This document shows, piece by piece, positions 26,800 through 35,790 of a DNA stretch of 64,000 nt (positions are counted from its first letter, which is position 1; every line of letters starts with the position of its first letter). Under the pieces are notes generated by a model, which had not been told where the DNA came from, did no database searches, and worked only from the letters and a program-made list of their open reading frames with translations. Position numbers and translations under genes: made by a program. Source of the stretch: an uncultured Desulfosarcina sp. Lineage in GTDB: Bacteria; Desulfobacterota; Desulfobacteria; Desulfobacterales; Desulfosarcinaceae. The DNA is taken from assembly GCF_963668215.1 (NCBI RefSeq), contig NZ_OY764190.1, positions 5,456,001-5,520,000 on the forward strand, given 5' to 3'.

Positions 26800-27720
26800 T
26801 TATAAATCAATTGATCTTCCGCTTTTGTCATTACTCATTGTATCACTTACAATGCTCGTAGATCTGCTGCTCCTTCTCTCGAATCTCATCTGGCATATCT
26901 GCTCAGATATCAATCCCATCATAAAAATAATGACTGCTGATATAAAAAGCAGCGCGCTCATATTCGTAAATCGTCCCTCGGTAAAAAAGGAATATATATA
27001 GCGAAACCAACCTAACAAAAAAAATATTACGCTTACGGGAAGAAACACCCGTAAAGGTGAATACAGGGTACATATTCGAATAATAATCATCAAAAATCTA
27101 ACACCGTCATTAACAACCTTGATACTACTTTTTCCGCTTTCTCTCTTTTTTGTGTCAATAGGTAAGTATTTGACACTGTAGCCATCACGTAAAACACCAA
27201 GGGTTATTGTCGTCGGATAAGAGTATGTATTGGGAAGCAAATAAATATAGCTTTTGGCAATATCCGCCTTCACAGCTCTGAATCCTGACGTTAAATCCCT
27301 TACTGCAAATTTCGTAACATAGGTGGCCAGCCAATTGTAAATGCGGTTGCCAATTGCCCGATTGAAAGAGGCCTGGCTCCCCTTCTGTCTTGCACCGACA
27401 ACCATGTCATATTCAGGAAAGAATTTAAGCATCCTGCCGACATCTTCGGGTTTGTGCTGTCCATCGCCATCCATGAAAACAAGGATATTTCCCGTTGCAA
27501 CCCGGATTCCTGTCTTGATGGCCGCGCCGTTGCCGATATTGTTAGGATGGCCATAGACTGTCGCTCCAGCGTTGCGGGCCACCTGGGCAGTGTTGTCAAC
27601 AGACCCATCATCGATTACAATGATTTCGAACGCTGGGTAAAGTCGTTTTATCGCAGAAATGACCGTCCCAATGCTATTTTCTTCGTTAAATGCGGGGATA
27701 ACGATGCTGATAGTATTCAT
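26800..27720 (-). CDS. GT2 polyprenyl-phosphate glycosyltransferase with two C-terminal membrane helices
   Basis: 306 aa. I-V-I-P-A-F-N-E-E-N-S-I (6-17), V-I-D-D-G-S-V-D-N-T and F-M-D-G-D-G-Q-H (about 92-99) place it with dolichol/undecaprenyl-phosphate mannose or glucose synthases; two hydrophobic helices at about 225-280 are typical of the DPMS/GtrB type. It would make a polyprenyl-phosphate sugar that the GT-C enzyme encoded 50 nt upstream uses on the periplasmic side. This is a second donor-synthase/GT-C pair in the window, separate from that at 4388-10785. Confidence 0.85.
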   Translation of the reverse strand: MNTISIVIPAFNEENSIGTVISAIKRLYPAFEIIVIDDGSVDNTAQVARNAGATVYGHPNNIGNGAAIKTGIRVATGNILVFMDGDGQHKPEDVGRMLKFFPEYDMVVGARQKGSQASFNRAIGNRIYNWLATYVTKFAVRDLTSGFRAVKADIAKSYIYLLPNTYSYPTTITLGVLRDGYSVKYLPIDTKKRESGKSSIKVVNDGVRFLMIIIRICTLYSPLRVFLPVSVIFFLLGWFRYIYSFFTEGRFTNMSALLFISAVIIFMMGLISEQICQMRFERRSSRSTSIVSDTMSNDKSGRSIDL

Positions 27721-27770
27721 TTCAGGGTCTTCCGTGTATTTGCAAGTTTATAGCAACGAAAACCAATTTC

Positions 27771-29507
27771 CTAATCCGATGAGCGAATTTCAAGCAACCG
27801 GATCCCGTTTATTTCGAATAAAAGGCGTGTGTATTTATTTAATACAATGGCAAAAATATTTCTGACTTCAGGCGAACGGTACTGGATCCAGTTAAAAAAA
27901 TTGTTTTTATCGATTAGTACATGAGTTGTTTTGTATCGCATCAAACTTGCTCGCAACGCATCTTCCGTATATCCCCCGTTCTTTTCCAAATGGAAATCTT
28001 TAGCAAAATGGGCTGATCTATCAAGATAATATATTCTGTTGCCAAGAAACAGGCAGAGGACTTCAGCATCTTTCGGAAGGATTTTATTGGCCTGAACAAT
28101 AGCAGCATGTTCATTTCGATAGCGGCTGATATAGCCGTCCCGATCAACTTTACCGGTCAAGTAATCAAATGGTTGAACGTATGTAAACTGACTGTAAATA
28201 TACGCTCCATTGTAAACAAACATGAATAATGTGGTTACACCTACAAGGAGCCATCCGGCTTTTTTAGCAAAGTGCTTTTTTTGGGATACGGTCTGGACCA
28301 GATTCCTCATTCCAAAAACGGTCAGGCAGACCAACGGGGGAATGGCCGGTGCCATGTAACGGATACGAAAATCGGCCCGAAAAAATACAAAAAGAATAAA
28401 CAGAGAAGAAAAGGCTATAAATATTTTTCTGTGATGCGCAAGCATCTTCAACCGTTCGTCTTTCATGGGAAAAAAGGCCATGATAGGTAACAACAACAAA
28501 CAAGGGTTTAATTTTCCGTCGAAATATTTGGGGTTGTTGTCCTGCCCTTGAAAGAAAGCCCGTATTGGAATAGACAGCGTCTGGGCAAAGGATTCGCCAT
28601 ATATGTATCGTCTGTACCAAAAGGCATTATGAGGTTGTTTGTTGTTTTTGGGCAAATCATTGGATATCGATTTTTCCGGTGGATTGAAGACATTGTTAAA
28701 CAGTGGGTAAAAAGGATTTCCCTTCCATACCGTGTTGCGGATCATCCATGGAGAAAATATAACCAAGGCGATAAAGACAAAACCCATTGCCCAAATCAGC
28801 CCCTGAATAGAGTTGAAGTAACGACGTTTTTTATCTTTTTTAGGCAGCCGTTTGTTTTTTTTCTGTGAAAAGCTGATGGGCACCAGCACCGCCATGATCA
28901 ATAGTGTAATCAAGCCATTGTATTTCGTCCCCAATGCAAGCCCGCAAAACAACCCTGAGATGACCAGATAACGTGGCCTAAACTCAGCCGCCTCCCATTT
29001 AATAAAATAATACAGGCACGCCCAGGAAAAAAAAATCAGTCCTAAATCAACGTAAACAGTAATCGACAACTTTATGATTATTGGAATCGTCAAAAATAAT
29101 AAGGCACCCAACATTCCGTAGACGCGATTCAATACCTTTTTAAGATAAAGAAAAATCAGACCAGCCGTCATAAGGGCAAACAAAAAATGGATGTATTTGG
29201 CGGCAATATCAAACTTGAAGTAGATCGGCAGCATATACAACAGGTCTACATTCATTGGAAAATAAGAAAAAAACATCGAGGGTATTTCATAGATACCGCC
29301 ATGCTGCAAATACATTTTTGGGATGGTCAGATGGTGAGTCAATGCATCCCGGCTAACCGGAGGAACACTGGATAAAATCAGGATACATAAACAATGCAAA
29401 ATAAAACCGATCCAAATCAACCTGGTGACAATAGGGAGCCAACGATTGGTTGTCTCGGTCCTTACGGATTCCTTTTTTGCTACCAAGCTGAACGATGACT
29501 TGATCAT
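27771..29507 (-). CDS. GT-C membrane glycosyltransferase (GT39-like)
   Basis: 578 aa with about eleven hydrophobic segments. After the first helix comes V-S-R-D-A-L-T-H-H-L (about 51-60), a periplasmic acidic/His motif as in several PMT_2-like proteins, and later F-S-P-W-M-I-R-N and N-P-F-Y-P-L-F (about 260-280). A soluble C-terminal part of about 130 residues follows. The start overlaps the stop of the VKOR-DsbA gene by 4 nt, so the two are translationally coupled, and the polyprenyl-phosphate sugar synthase follows. Its acceptor could be a glycan or an exported protein such as the neighbouring pilin; that is a guess from position. Confidence 0.75.
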   Translation of the reverse strand: MIKSSFSLVAKKESVRTETTNRWLPIVTRLIWIGFILHCLCILILSSVPPVSRDALTHHLTIPKMYLQHGGIYEIPSMFFSYFPMNVDLLYMLPIYFKFDIAAKYIHFLFALMTAGLIFLYLKKVLNRVYGMLGALLFLTIPIIIKLSITVYVDLGLIFFSWACLYYFIKWEAAEFRPRYLVISGLFCGLALGTKYNGLITLLIMAVLVPISFSQKKNKRLPKKDKKRRYFNSIQGLIWAMGFVFIALVIFSPWMIRNTVWKGNPFYPLFNNVFNPPEKSISNDLPKNNKQPHNAFWYRRYIYGESFAQTLSIPIRAFFQGQDNNPKYFDGKLNPCLLLLPIMAFFPMKDERLKMLAHHRKIFIAFSSLFILFVFFRADFRIRYMAPAIPPLVCLTVFGMRNLVQTVSQKKHFAKKAGWLLVGVTTLFMFVYNGAYIYSQFTYVQPFDYLTGKVDRDGYISRYRNEHAAIVQANKILPKDAEVLCLFLGNRIYYLDRSAHFAKDFHLEKNGGYTEDALRASLMRYKTTHVLIDKNNFFNWIQYRSPEVRNIFAIVLNKYTRLLFEINGIRLLEIRSSD

Positions 29508-30721
29508 GACTGTTTTTTCGTTACCGTAGAAAGAATATAGTCAGGAACTGTTCCGGAATATATATTACCGTCGATTAAATAACTTGGAGTTGCAGTTATT
29601 CCCAGTTTCAGACCGGCCCTGATATCCTCCTCCAGCATTTTGACAACGTGCGTGTCGTTGATCATCCCATTGAAATCGGAGATATCTATATTGTTGTCTT
29701 TGGCTATCTTGCCGATGTTAATTTTTTTATCACGCGCATCTTTAAATAATTGATCGTTGACTTGCCAGAACCTGCCCGATTTCTGGGCAACAATGGCGAA
29801 AAGGGATAACACGCCGGCGTTTGGGTGAACAGGCCGCTTCAGCATCGGATTGACCTGGCTGTCCAGCGGGAAATGTTTATGGACAAGCCGTATTTGCTCT
29901 GGGTGCTGGCTCACCAGTTGACGAAGATAATGATGCATTTTCCCGCATTGAAAACACATGTAGTCGGTAAATTCAACGATCGTCAAGGAGGGCTTCTTGG
30001 CACCAATCCATGGACTTCCCTCATCAGTCACCCCAGTGCTCAGTTGCGCCTCTATCGATAAGGGCTTATACGTCCAGTAACTGGGAAAAAACAAGATGAT
30101 GCTCCCCATGATTAACAGAAACGCGCATCCGGCAACGGCAGCCCAATGGAACCTTCTTTTTATAAATGCCAGATTTGTTTTCAGTTGAACAGCCAGTGAG
30201 CCATTCCCAAAACGCTTCATGGCAAGCCACGAAACATAGAGCACTATAAAATTGATGCCATAAGTAACGATGCACATTAAACAATAGCTGTGTATAAAGA
30301 ATGCCGAAATGCCTGCCAGATAAAGACTGGTCATACAAAACAGCCCCGATACGACCAGGCTTGCCGCCCATACCTGGGGCGTGTTTTTACTGCTATGAAA
30401 AAAAAACATCACAAATAGGTAAAAAGCATACCCAAGCACCCCCCAAACCGCCAGCGGGGCACCCAGAAATATCGCGTAAGGACTCTGGGATACGGTATCG
30501 CAGTTCAAGGATCGACTGATCGCACAGAAACTCCGGTATTCGATATCATTGTAATTTCGATAATGGGATATGGCCAAGTAAGTCGATGTTATCATACCGC
30601 AAATCAAGAGCAATATTAAACTGATAAAATAGCGGTATGAAGATAATTCTTTGCGCCGGTGATTGGGTCGCACAAGGGGTGCCTTATTCGCTTTTGATTT
30701 AGCTGTGAAAAACTGCTTCAT
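29504..30721 (-). CDS. VKOR-DsbA fusion: periplasmic disulfide-forming enzyme
   Basis: 405 aa from the ATG at 30721; a longer frame to 30880 would begin inside the pilA terminator and is rejected. Residues about 30-180 form a VKOR membrane domain with loop cysteines about C66 and C74 and the quinone-side C-L-M-C at about 147-150. Residues about 240-400 form a DsbA/thioredoxin domain with C-F-Q-C at about 255-258 and a cis-Pro region I-T-A-T-P-S-Y-L-I near the end. The fusion makes disulfides in exported proteins and passes electrons to the quinone pool, replacing DsbA plus DsbB. It is coupled to a GT-C gene and lies next to pilA, whose product has two cysteines. Confidence 0.85.
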   Translation of the reverse strand: MKQFFTAKSKANKAPLVRPNHRRKELSSYRYFISLILLLICGMITSTYLAISHYRNYNDIEYRSFCAISRSLNCDTVSQSPYAIFLGAPLAVWGVLGYAFYLFVMFFFHSSKNTPQVWAASLVVSGLFCMTSLYLAGISAFFIHSYCLMCIVTYGINFIVLYVSWLAMKRFGNGSLAVQLKTNLAFIKRRFHWAAVAGCAFLLIMGSIILFFPSYWTYKPLSIEAQLSTGVTDEGSPWIGAKKPSLTIVEFTDYMCFQCGKMHHYLRQLVSQHPEQIRLVHKHFPLDSQVNPMLKRPVHPNAGVLSLFAIVAQKSGRFWQVNDQLFKDARDKKINIGKIAKDNNIDISDFNGMINDTHVVKMLEEDIRAGLKLGITATPSYLIDGNIYSGTVPDYILSTVTKKQS

Positions 30722-30844
30722 TGCATATTGATCAGGGTTTTGGCAAGATAAAAAAATGCCGAAAATCGAATCGGATATAGGCTTTAGGCCAACGTATTTA
30801 ATCTCCTGTTGACGATTGTATCGCCATAATCTTTTGTAGTTTGT

Positions 30845-30881
30845 TAATAAAAAAAATGGGGGAAGCGAGGCTCCCCCCATT
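30845..30881 (-). terminator. Rho-independent terminator of pilA
   Basis: In the leftward transcript, AATGGGGGGAGC (30881-30870) pairs with GCTTCCCCCATT (30866-30855), one G-U pair included, around a 3-nt loop, followed by a T-rich run. It lies 23 nt after the pilA stop and would separate pilA from the VKOR-DsbA gene. Confidence 0.85.
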
Positions 30882-30903
30882 CAATGTCTTTTCGTAAAGA
30901 TGA

Positions 30904-31359
30904 TTACTGGTTGCTCATGGATTTCATATATGTCCCATTAGCTTCGTCCCAGTAAGAGCTTGCTTCAGGGTTGTTGGTTTTGTTCATGGCGGTCATGTAA
31001 TCTTCCGGACAACGATCCGACACATCAGTTACCGTAATCCAGATATTATCCGTATCGGCTGCGTCTATTACCCAGGAGTTCCCGGCGGAAAGGGTATCCG
31101 CGACATAAATCTTGCCTGTAGAGGTACCGCCTATCAGATTAGCCTTTGTAACGCTGACGTTAGTAGGGATGGCAAAATATTCCGCGACACCGGCAGCAAT
31201 AGTATTGGCGTCTTTTTCACCCGCCGTACAAAATGCCTTGTTTCTATAAGCGATAAAGTTGGGGATTGCGATGGCCGCCAGGATACCGATGATGGCAATG
31301 ACGATCATCAATTCGATCAGTGTGAAACCTTTGTTGTTCGTTCTCATTTTGTTAAGCAT
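30904..31359 (-). CDS. pilA: Type IV major pilin PilA
   Basis: 151 aa prepilin. A short basic leader ends in N-K-G and is cut before F12; T-L-I-E-L with Glu at mature position 5 and the long hydrophobic helix I-V-I-A-I-I-G-I-L-A-A-I-A-I-P follow, so processing by PilD and assembly into type IV pili are expected. Two cysteines (about C44 and C116 of the precursor) could form a disulfide. AGGAGGG lies 6 nt before the ATG. A -24/-12 promoter lies about 110 nt upstream, a strong terminator follows, and the PilR-like regulator is the next gene upstream; this points to high, regulated, single-gene expression. The head domain is short (about 100 aa). Confidence 0.93.
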   Translation of the reverse strand: MLNKMRTNNKGFTLIELMIVIAIIGILAAIAIPNFIAYRNKAFCTAGEKDANTIAAGVAEYFAIPTNVSVTKANLIGGTSTGKIYVADTLSAGNSWVIDAADTDNIWITVTDVSDRCPEDYMTAMNKTNNPEASSYWDEANGTYMKSMSNQ

Positions 31360-31724
31360 GTGAAACCCTCCTGAAAGTTAATAAAGTTAGTTGGTGGTGG
31401 TTAATTAAACGCTGTAAACCTGTTGCCTGTTGTCTGACTTTCTCTGTCAAGCCTTGTTGAAGCCTGTTAATGCACTCTTTATGCCATCATAAGAATTTCG
31501 GATTTTATTTTTTATCATACTGTTTTTTCAATAATTTTTTTCTTGTCCACCATTTTATAATCTTTTTTTCCGGCTTCCCATGAGCGATCGGGATCAAAAT
31601 TTGTTCGTGCTTGCCAAAATTTGTCATCGCCGTTGACGCTGTCTGTTCGTATGATCGGGTTTCGATAGTTTTTATATCGACAGGCGATTGGAAAGGTTTA
31701 ATTTTTTTCGATTATAGGAGTGAA
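31360..31724. other. pilA upstream region
   Basis: 365 nt between pilR-like and pilA, AT-rich. It holds the pilA leader (about 100 nt), the -24/-12 promoter at 31471-31486 and further upstream AT-rich sequence (31490-31600) that could carry regulator and IHF sites. No small gene is seen. Confidence 0.6.
31471..31486 (-). promoter_or_regulatory. Sigma-54 (-24/-12) promoter of pilA
   Basis: On the minus strand 31486-31471 reads TGGCATAAAGAGTGCA. GG and GC stand at the invariant -24 and -12 positions with correct spacing; TGGCA matches the consensus fully and TGC matches three of TTGC. Transcription would start near 31460. The adjacent gene encodes a sigma-54 activator. Confidence 0.75.
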
Positions 31725-33116
31725 CTATTCAGGATTGAGCTTATCGACCCGGTACCGGAATGAGCGCAGGCTCAGGCCGAGCAGTTCGGCCGCCTTGTTC
31801 TTGTTGCCGTCCGTGCATTCCATGGCCTTTTCGATATAGGCCCGCTCGATTTCTTCGAGGATGCTGTCCAGATCCACGCCCTGGACGACCTCGTCGAGAT
31901 CGAAGCGGCGATTGCGAATGCCCTCGATCCACCTTTTCTTATGGATGGACATGGCCAGGCTGTCCGGCAAGAGGATGTTGGTGCTGGACAGGGCCACGCT
32001 TCTTTCGATCAGATTTTCCAACTCTCTGATATTACCAGGAAAATCGTATTTTTTAAGCAAATCGATGGCGTAGGAGGAAAATTTGGTGACTTCCTTACCC
32101 AGCTCCCGTGAATATTTTTCCAGAAAGTGCTGGGCCAGGGGTAGCAGGTCCCCTTTTCTTTCCCGCAACGGCGGGATCTTGATTTCGATTACGTTCAGCC
32201 GGTAGAACAGATCCTCGCGAAAATTCCCCTCGATCACCTCGTCTTCCAGCGTCTTGTTGGTGGCCGAAATGATCCGGATGTCCACGGATATATCCTGGGT
32301 GCCGCCCACCGGCCGGAACACGCGCTCCTGAACCGCACGCAACAGCTTGACCTGCATGGGAACGCTCAATTCGGCCACCTCGTCCAAAAACAGGGTTCCA
32401 TGATGGGCGATTTCCATCAACCCCTTTTTGTCCGTGGTTGCACCGGTGAAAGAGCCCTTGCGGTGACCGAAAAATTCGCTTTCCAGCAGGGTTTCGGGAA
32501 TCCCGCCGCAGTTGATGGTCACAAAGGGCTGATCCACCCGGTCGCTCTGCTCGTGGATGGCTTTGGCAATCAGCTCTTTTCCGGTGCCGCTCTCGCCGGT
32601 GATCAAAACGCTGCTCCGGGTTCTGGCCACCTGTCGAATCATCTCGTATATGTGCTGCATGCGGGCGCTGTTGCCCACGATCTTATCAAAATGAACACTA
32701 CTCTTCAATTCGTCTTCGATGACCCGCTTTTCCCTTTCCAGGGTTTTGCGCTCCAGCGCGTTGGCGATGGCCTGGAGCAATTCCTCGTTCTGAAACGGTT
32801 TGGGAACGTAATCGAAGGCTCCCTGGTTCATGGCCTCCACCGCTGTTTCGGTGGTGGCAAAAGCGGAAATCATGATCACCGTGACATGCGGGTTCTGCTT
32901 TTTGGATGCCTTGAGCACCTCAAGGCCGGTCATGTCCCCCAGACGGATGTCGCAGAGCATCAAGTCGTAGCTGTCTTTTTCGATTCTGGACAGGGCCTCT
33001 TTGCCGTTGGCCGCACAGATAACGCGATACCCCTCCTTTTCCAGCATATATTCGAGGAGTTCGCGCATACTCAACTCGTCGTCGACAACTAGGATGCTGG
33101 TTTGATCTTCTACCAT
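31725..33116 (-). CDS. pilR: Sigma-54-dependent response regulator, NtrC family (PilR-like)
   Basis: 463 aa with the full three-part layout. The receiver (about 5-120) has D12/D13, phospho-acceptor D56 and K106 in V-P-K-P-F; the AAA+ domain (about 145-380) has Walker A G-E-S-G-T-G-K-E, the sigma-54 contact loop G-S-F-T-G-A, Walker B G-T-L-F-L-D-E-V and the arginine region F-R-E-D-L-F-Y-R-L; a Fis-type HTH (A-A-E-L-L-G-L-S-L-R-S-F-R-Y-R) ends it. Next to pilA with a sigma-54 promoter it very likely activates pilin expression. A PilS sensor gene is not adjacent. It follows lepB with a 20-nt gap. Confidence 0.9.
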   Translation of the reverse strand: MVEDQTSILVVDDELSMRELLEYMLEKEGYRVICAANGKEALSRIEKDSYDLMLCDIRLGDMTGLEVLKASKKQNPHVTVIMISAFATTETAVEAMNQGAFDYVPKPFQNEELLQAIANALERKTLEREKRVIEDELKSSVHFDKIVGNSARMQHIYEMIRQVARTRSSVLITGESGTGKELIAKAIHEQSDRVDQPFVTINCGGIPETLLESEFFGHRKGSFTGATTDKKGLMEIAHHGTLFLDEVAELSVPMQVKLLRAVQERVFRPVGGTQDISVDIRIISATNKTLEDEVIEGNFREDLFYRLNVIEIKIPPLRERKGDLLPLAQHFLEKYSRELGKEVTKFSSYAIDLLKKYDFPGNIRELENLIERSVALSSTNILLPDSLAMSIHKKRWIEGIRNRRFDLDEVVQGVDLDSILEEIERAYIEKAMECTDGNKNKAAELLGLSLRSFRYRVDKLNPE

Positions 33117-33136
33117 TTAAGTACTCCGGGAATCTA

Positions 33137-33826
33137 TTACTTCAGCAAATGCCCCAGCCGACCCCATCTCACACCGAAATTCTCTTTGTCCCACGACCAG
33201 TAAATGATAAAGGCCTTTCCTTTTACCGCCAGGAGATCGACAAACCCCCAGAAACGGCTGTCATAGGAAAAATCGCGGTTGTCGCCCATGACAAAAAGTT
33301 TGCCTTCGGGAACGGTGATCGGCCCCAGGTTATCCCGGGGCTGCATCCGGCCGGGAAATATTTTCGAATCTTTGTGGACGGCATGGCTGTCTTCTATGGT
33401 TTTGCCATTGACAACCAGCTTCTTGTTTCGAATCTCGACAGTATCCCCCGGCAGCCCGATCACCCGCTTGATGAAATCCTTGCTGGGGTCTTCGGGGAAC
33501 TCGAATACGATAATATCCCCCCGTTGCGGGTCGTTGATAGGGATGATGGTTTTATGCAAAAATGGCGCTTTAACCCCATATACGAATTTGTTCACAAGAA
33601 TATGATCACCGATCAGCAGGGTGTCCTTCATGGAACCGGACGGGATTTTAAAGGCCTGGACCACGAAGGTGCGGATAAACAGGGCCAAAATGACGGCAAC
33701 GATGATCGCCTCGATATTTTCACGCAACGCTCCTTTTTTCTTTGGAGCGGCATCGGTGGCTTCATTTTTCTTCAAAACACCCAAACGCCTTTCTTTTTTA
33801 CCCGATGAAACAGTTAAAATACGCAT
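33137..33826 (-). CDS. lepB: Signal peptidase I (LepB)
   Basis: 229 aa. One N-terminal membrane segment (about 38-57) precedes the catalytic Ser65 in P-S-G-S-M; the base Lys lies in F-I-K-R-V-I-G-L-P-G-D (about 118-127), and G-D-N-R-D-F-S-Y-D-S-R (about 184-194) is box E. All family boxes are present, so it should remove signal peptides of Sec- and Tat-exported proteins. The ATG at 33826 lies 13 nt inside the end of pgpA. Order larC-pgpA-lepB-pilR suggests one housekeeping operon with the regulator at its end. Confidence 0.94.
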   Translation of the reverse strand: MRILTVSSGKKERRLGVLKKNEATDAAPKKKGALRENIEAIIVAVILALFIRTFVVQAFKIPSGSMKDTLLIGDHILVNKFVYGVKAPFLHKTIIPINDPQRGDIIVFEFPEDPSKDFIKRVIGLPGDTVEIRNKKLVVNGKTIEDSHAVHKDSKIFPGRMQPRDNLGPITVPEGKLFVMGDNRDFSYDSRFWGFVDLLAVKGKAFIIYWSWDKENFGVRWGRLGHLLK

Positions 33827-34305
33827 CGCAGAATCAAATTAGCAAAAATCCCTGCGACGATATCGTCCAGAATAATTCCCAACCCGCCTTTGACGGTTTT
33901 ATCGAACCACCGGATTGGAAAGGGTTTTAATATATCAAAGACCCGGAACAAAGCAAATCCCCCGATGACAAAAATTGGCGTAAACGGCAATGCAAACAGG
34001 GTAACGGCCATTCCGCAAACCTCGTCGATGACGACCATGCCGGGATCCTGCTGCCCAACGATTTTTTCGGCCCCGTTGGCGATCCGGATGGAAAACGAAA
34101 TCAACGCCAGCAGGAAAACCGTGCCCCATACCGTGTCCATTGCGGATATCAGGAAGCACAAAGGCAAGGCTGCCATGGAGCCGATGGTTCCCGGCGCCAA
34201 GGGCGAAAAACCGATCAAGCCCCATGTAGCCATAAAAACGATGGCCTTCTCTTTAATCGCCGCCATGGCCGTCTTTTGCGGGTTGGTTTTCAGGATGCTT
34301 TTCAA
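33814..34305 (-). CDS. pgpA: Phosphatidylglycerophosphatase A
   Basis: 163 aa integral membrane protein. The N-terminal G-x-S-P-x-A-P-G-T-x-G-S segment (about 32-43) and the conserved D-P-G-M-V-V-I-D-E-V-C-G region (about 87-98) are PgpA hallmarks. It removes the phosphate from phosphatidylglycerophosphate to give phosphatidylglycerol. Its ATG overlaps the larC stop by 4 nt and its end overlaps lepB. Normal length for the family. Confidence 0.92.
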   Translation of the reverse strand: MKSILKTNPQKTAMAAIKEKAIVFMATWGLIGFSPLAPGTIGSMAALPLCFLISAMDTVWGTVFLLALISFSIRIANGAEKIVGQQDPGMVVIDEVCGMAVTLFALPFTPIFVIGGFALFRVFDILKPFPIRWFDKTVKGGLGIILDDIVAGIFANLILRCVF

Positions 34306-35495
34306 TCCAAAATCGTCACAAGGTCTTCGTTCTGCACGGCACCGGCAACCGCATCGTAAACGGCCGCCAAGGGAACGTTCCTATCCACAGCGACTTTCTT
34401 GCAGGCATCGAATTCTGGTGAACAGCGCCTTCGTCCGGATGGATCCAGCACGCATTTGACCCGGATTTCCCCGAAGCGGGTTTTCACCGTGGCTTTAAAT
34501 CGCTTTAAAATGTCCCGCTGCAATAATTGGTAGCGGACACCGATCGTGGAAGTTTCCGTCAAGAGACATGCCGCCACCGCATCCTTTTTATCAGGCAAGC
34601 ATAGCACCTCGACCTTGGTCCCGGGCCGATTTTTCTTCATGGTCGCAGGGATCAGGCAAACGTCCAGGGCGCCTTCGTGGAACAACTTCTCCATCACATA
34701 ACCGAACAGTTCCGGATTCGTATCGTCAATATTGGTTTCCACCACACAAACAACGTCCCCGGGCATCTGCGACCGTTCTCCCATTCGCTCTCCGGTAAAA
34801 ATCCGGAGAAGATTGGGCATCCCACGGTTCTCCCGGGAACCGCTGCCATACCCGACCCGGTCGATTTTCATCGGGGGAACCGGACCAAATTCCCGGGCAA
34901 TGGAGGCAATAATCCCCGCCCCGGTGGGGGTTACCTGTTCGCCGTCGGATGAACCGCCGTAAACCGGTATTCCATTTAATATTTCCAGTGTGGCCGGCGC
35001 CGGAACCGGCAACCTGCCGTGGGCACAGTCCACGAAACCGCTTCCCAGGGGCAGCGGCGAGGAAGTCACGGATTCGATGCCAAGGTATTCGATACACAGG
35101 GCCGCACCGACAATATCGACGATACTGTCCACCGCCCCCACTTCGTGAAAATGAACGTCATTTTTTTCACATCGATGAATCTTGGCTTCGGCGTCGGCGA
35201 TGCGGCTGAAAATATCCTTAGAGGCCTTTTTCACTTCATCGCTCAGCGCTCCATCGTCAATCAGGCTTACGATGTCCCGGTAATTTCTGGGATGTGAAGC
35301 CTCTTTTTCGATTACCGTCACTTTTTTGGCGCCGATGCCTTTTTTCTTGACGTCCCGGGCAACGATATCGACCTTGCTGAGACCGATGTCATGAATTCTC
35401 TTTTCCAACCAAGCCACAGGAACGCCCATATCGATGAAGGCGCCGAGGACCATGTCTCCGCTGATTCCTGAAAAACAGTCAAAATGTGCGTGCAT
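34302..35495 (-). CDS. larC: LarC, nickel-pincer cofactor nickel-insertion protein
   Basis: 397 aa. D-C-F-S-G-I-S-G-D-M at 6-15 is the family signature; F-H-E-V-G-A-V-D-S-I-V-D-I-V (about 119-132) and C-A-H-G-R-L-P-V-P-A-P-A-T (about 155-167) follow, and the C-terminal ferredoxin-like domain is present. LarC inserts Ni into the pincer nucleotide used by lactate racemase-type enzymes. In some lactobacilli larC is split and needs frameshifting; here it is one frame. No larA, larB or larE lies in the window, so the client enzyme is elsewhere. Confidence 0.9.
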   Translation of the reverse strand: MHAHFDCFSGISGDMVLGAFIDMGVPVAWLEKRIHDIGLSKVDIVARDVKKKGIGAKKVTVIEKEASHPRNYRDIVSLIDDGALSDEVKKASKDIFSRIADAEAKIHRCEKNDVHFHEVGAVDSIVDIVGAALCIEYLGIESVTSSPLPLGSGFVDCAHGRLPVPAPATLEILNGIPVYGGSSDGEQVTPTGAGIIASIAREFGPVPPMKIDRVGYGSGSRENRGMPNLLRIFTGERMGERSQMPGDVVCVVETNIDDTNPELFGYVMEKLFHEGALDVCLIPATMKKNRPGTKVEVLCLPDKKDAVAACLLTETSTIGVRYQLLQRDILKRFKATVKTRFGEIRVKCVLDPSGRRRCSPEFDACKKVAVDRNVPLAAVYDAVAGAVQNEDLVTILD

Positions 35496-35600
35496 TCGAT
35501 TTACCGGTAATAACTGAATTTGCTAAAATTTAATTCCTGTTACGCCGCCGTCGCCTATTGACAAAAAGTACAAAGCCCTTCATAAAAGGGCCAATTACGC

Positions 35601-35698
35601 GGAAGTGCGCAGCTTACTGGTGAGGCTCCCGGACTTCAAATCCGGTGTGGGGCGCTAATACCGTCCCGGGTGGGTTCGATTCCCATGCACTTCCGCCA
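35601..35698 (+). tRNA. selC: tRNA-Sec (anticodon TCA)
   Basis: An 8-bp acceptor stem (GGAAGTGC with GCACTTCC), an anticodon arm around C-T-T-C-A-A-A with anticodon TCA, a long variable arm (about 20 nt) and G-C-C-A at the 3' end, all diagnostic of selenocysteine tRNA. The 98-nt length including CCA fits. The organism therefore makes selenoproteins. selC is a common attachment site for phages and islands, and a prophage begins about 360 nt downstream. Confidence 0.95.
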
Positions 35699-35790
35699 TT
35701 TTTGTCTTTTATTTCAAGCACTTAAAGCTCCCGCCCCTTGGTTTCCACCACTCCAAATGCACAACAGACCTACACCAAATCGTACAACAA

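Noticed and set aside
30722..30880. Longer N-terminus of the VKOR-DsbA protein
   Set aside because: It would start inside the pilA terminator hairpin, and the extra 53 residues do not look like a signal or membrane segment.
34302..35495. Split larC needing a frameshift
   Set aside because: The gene is a single uninterrupted frame of normal length here.
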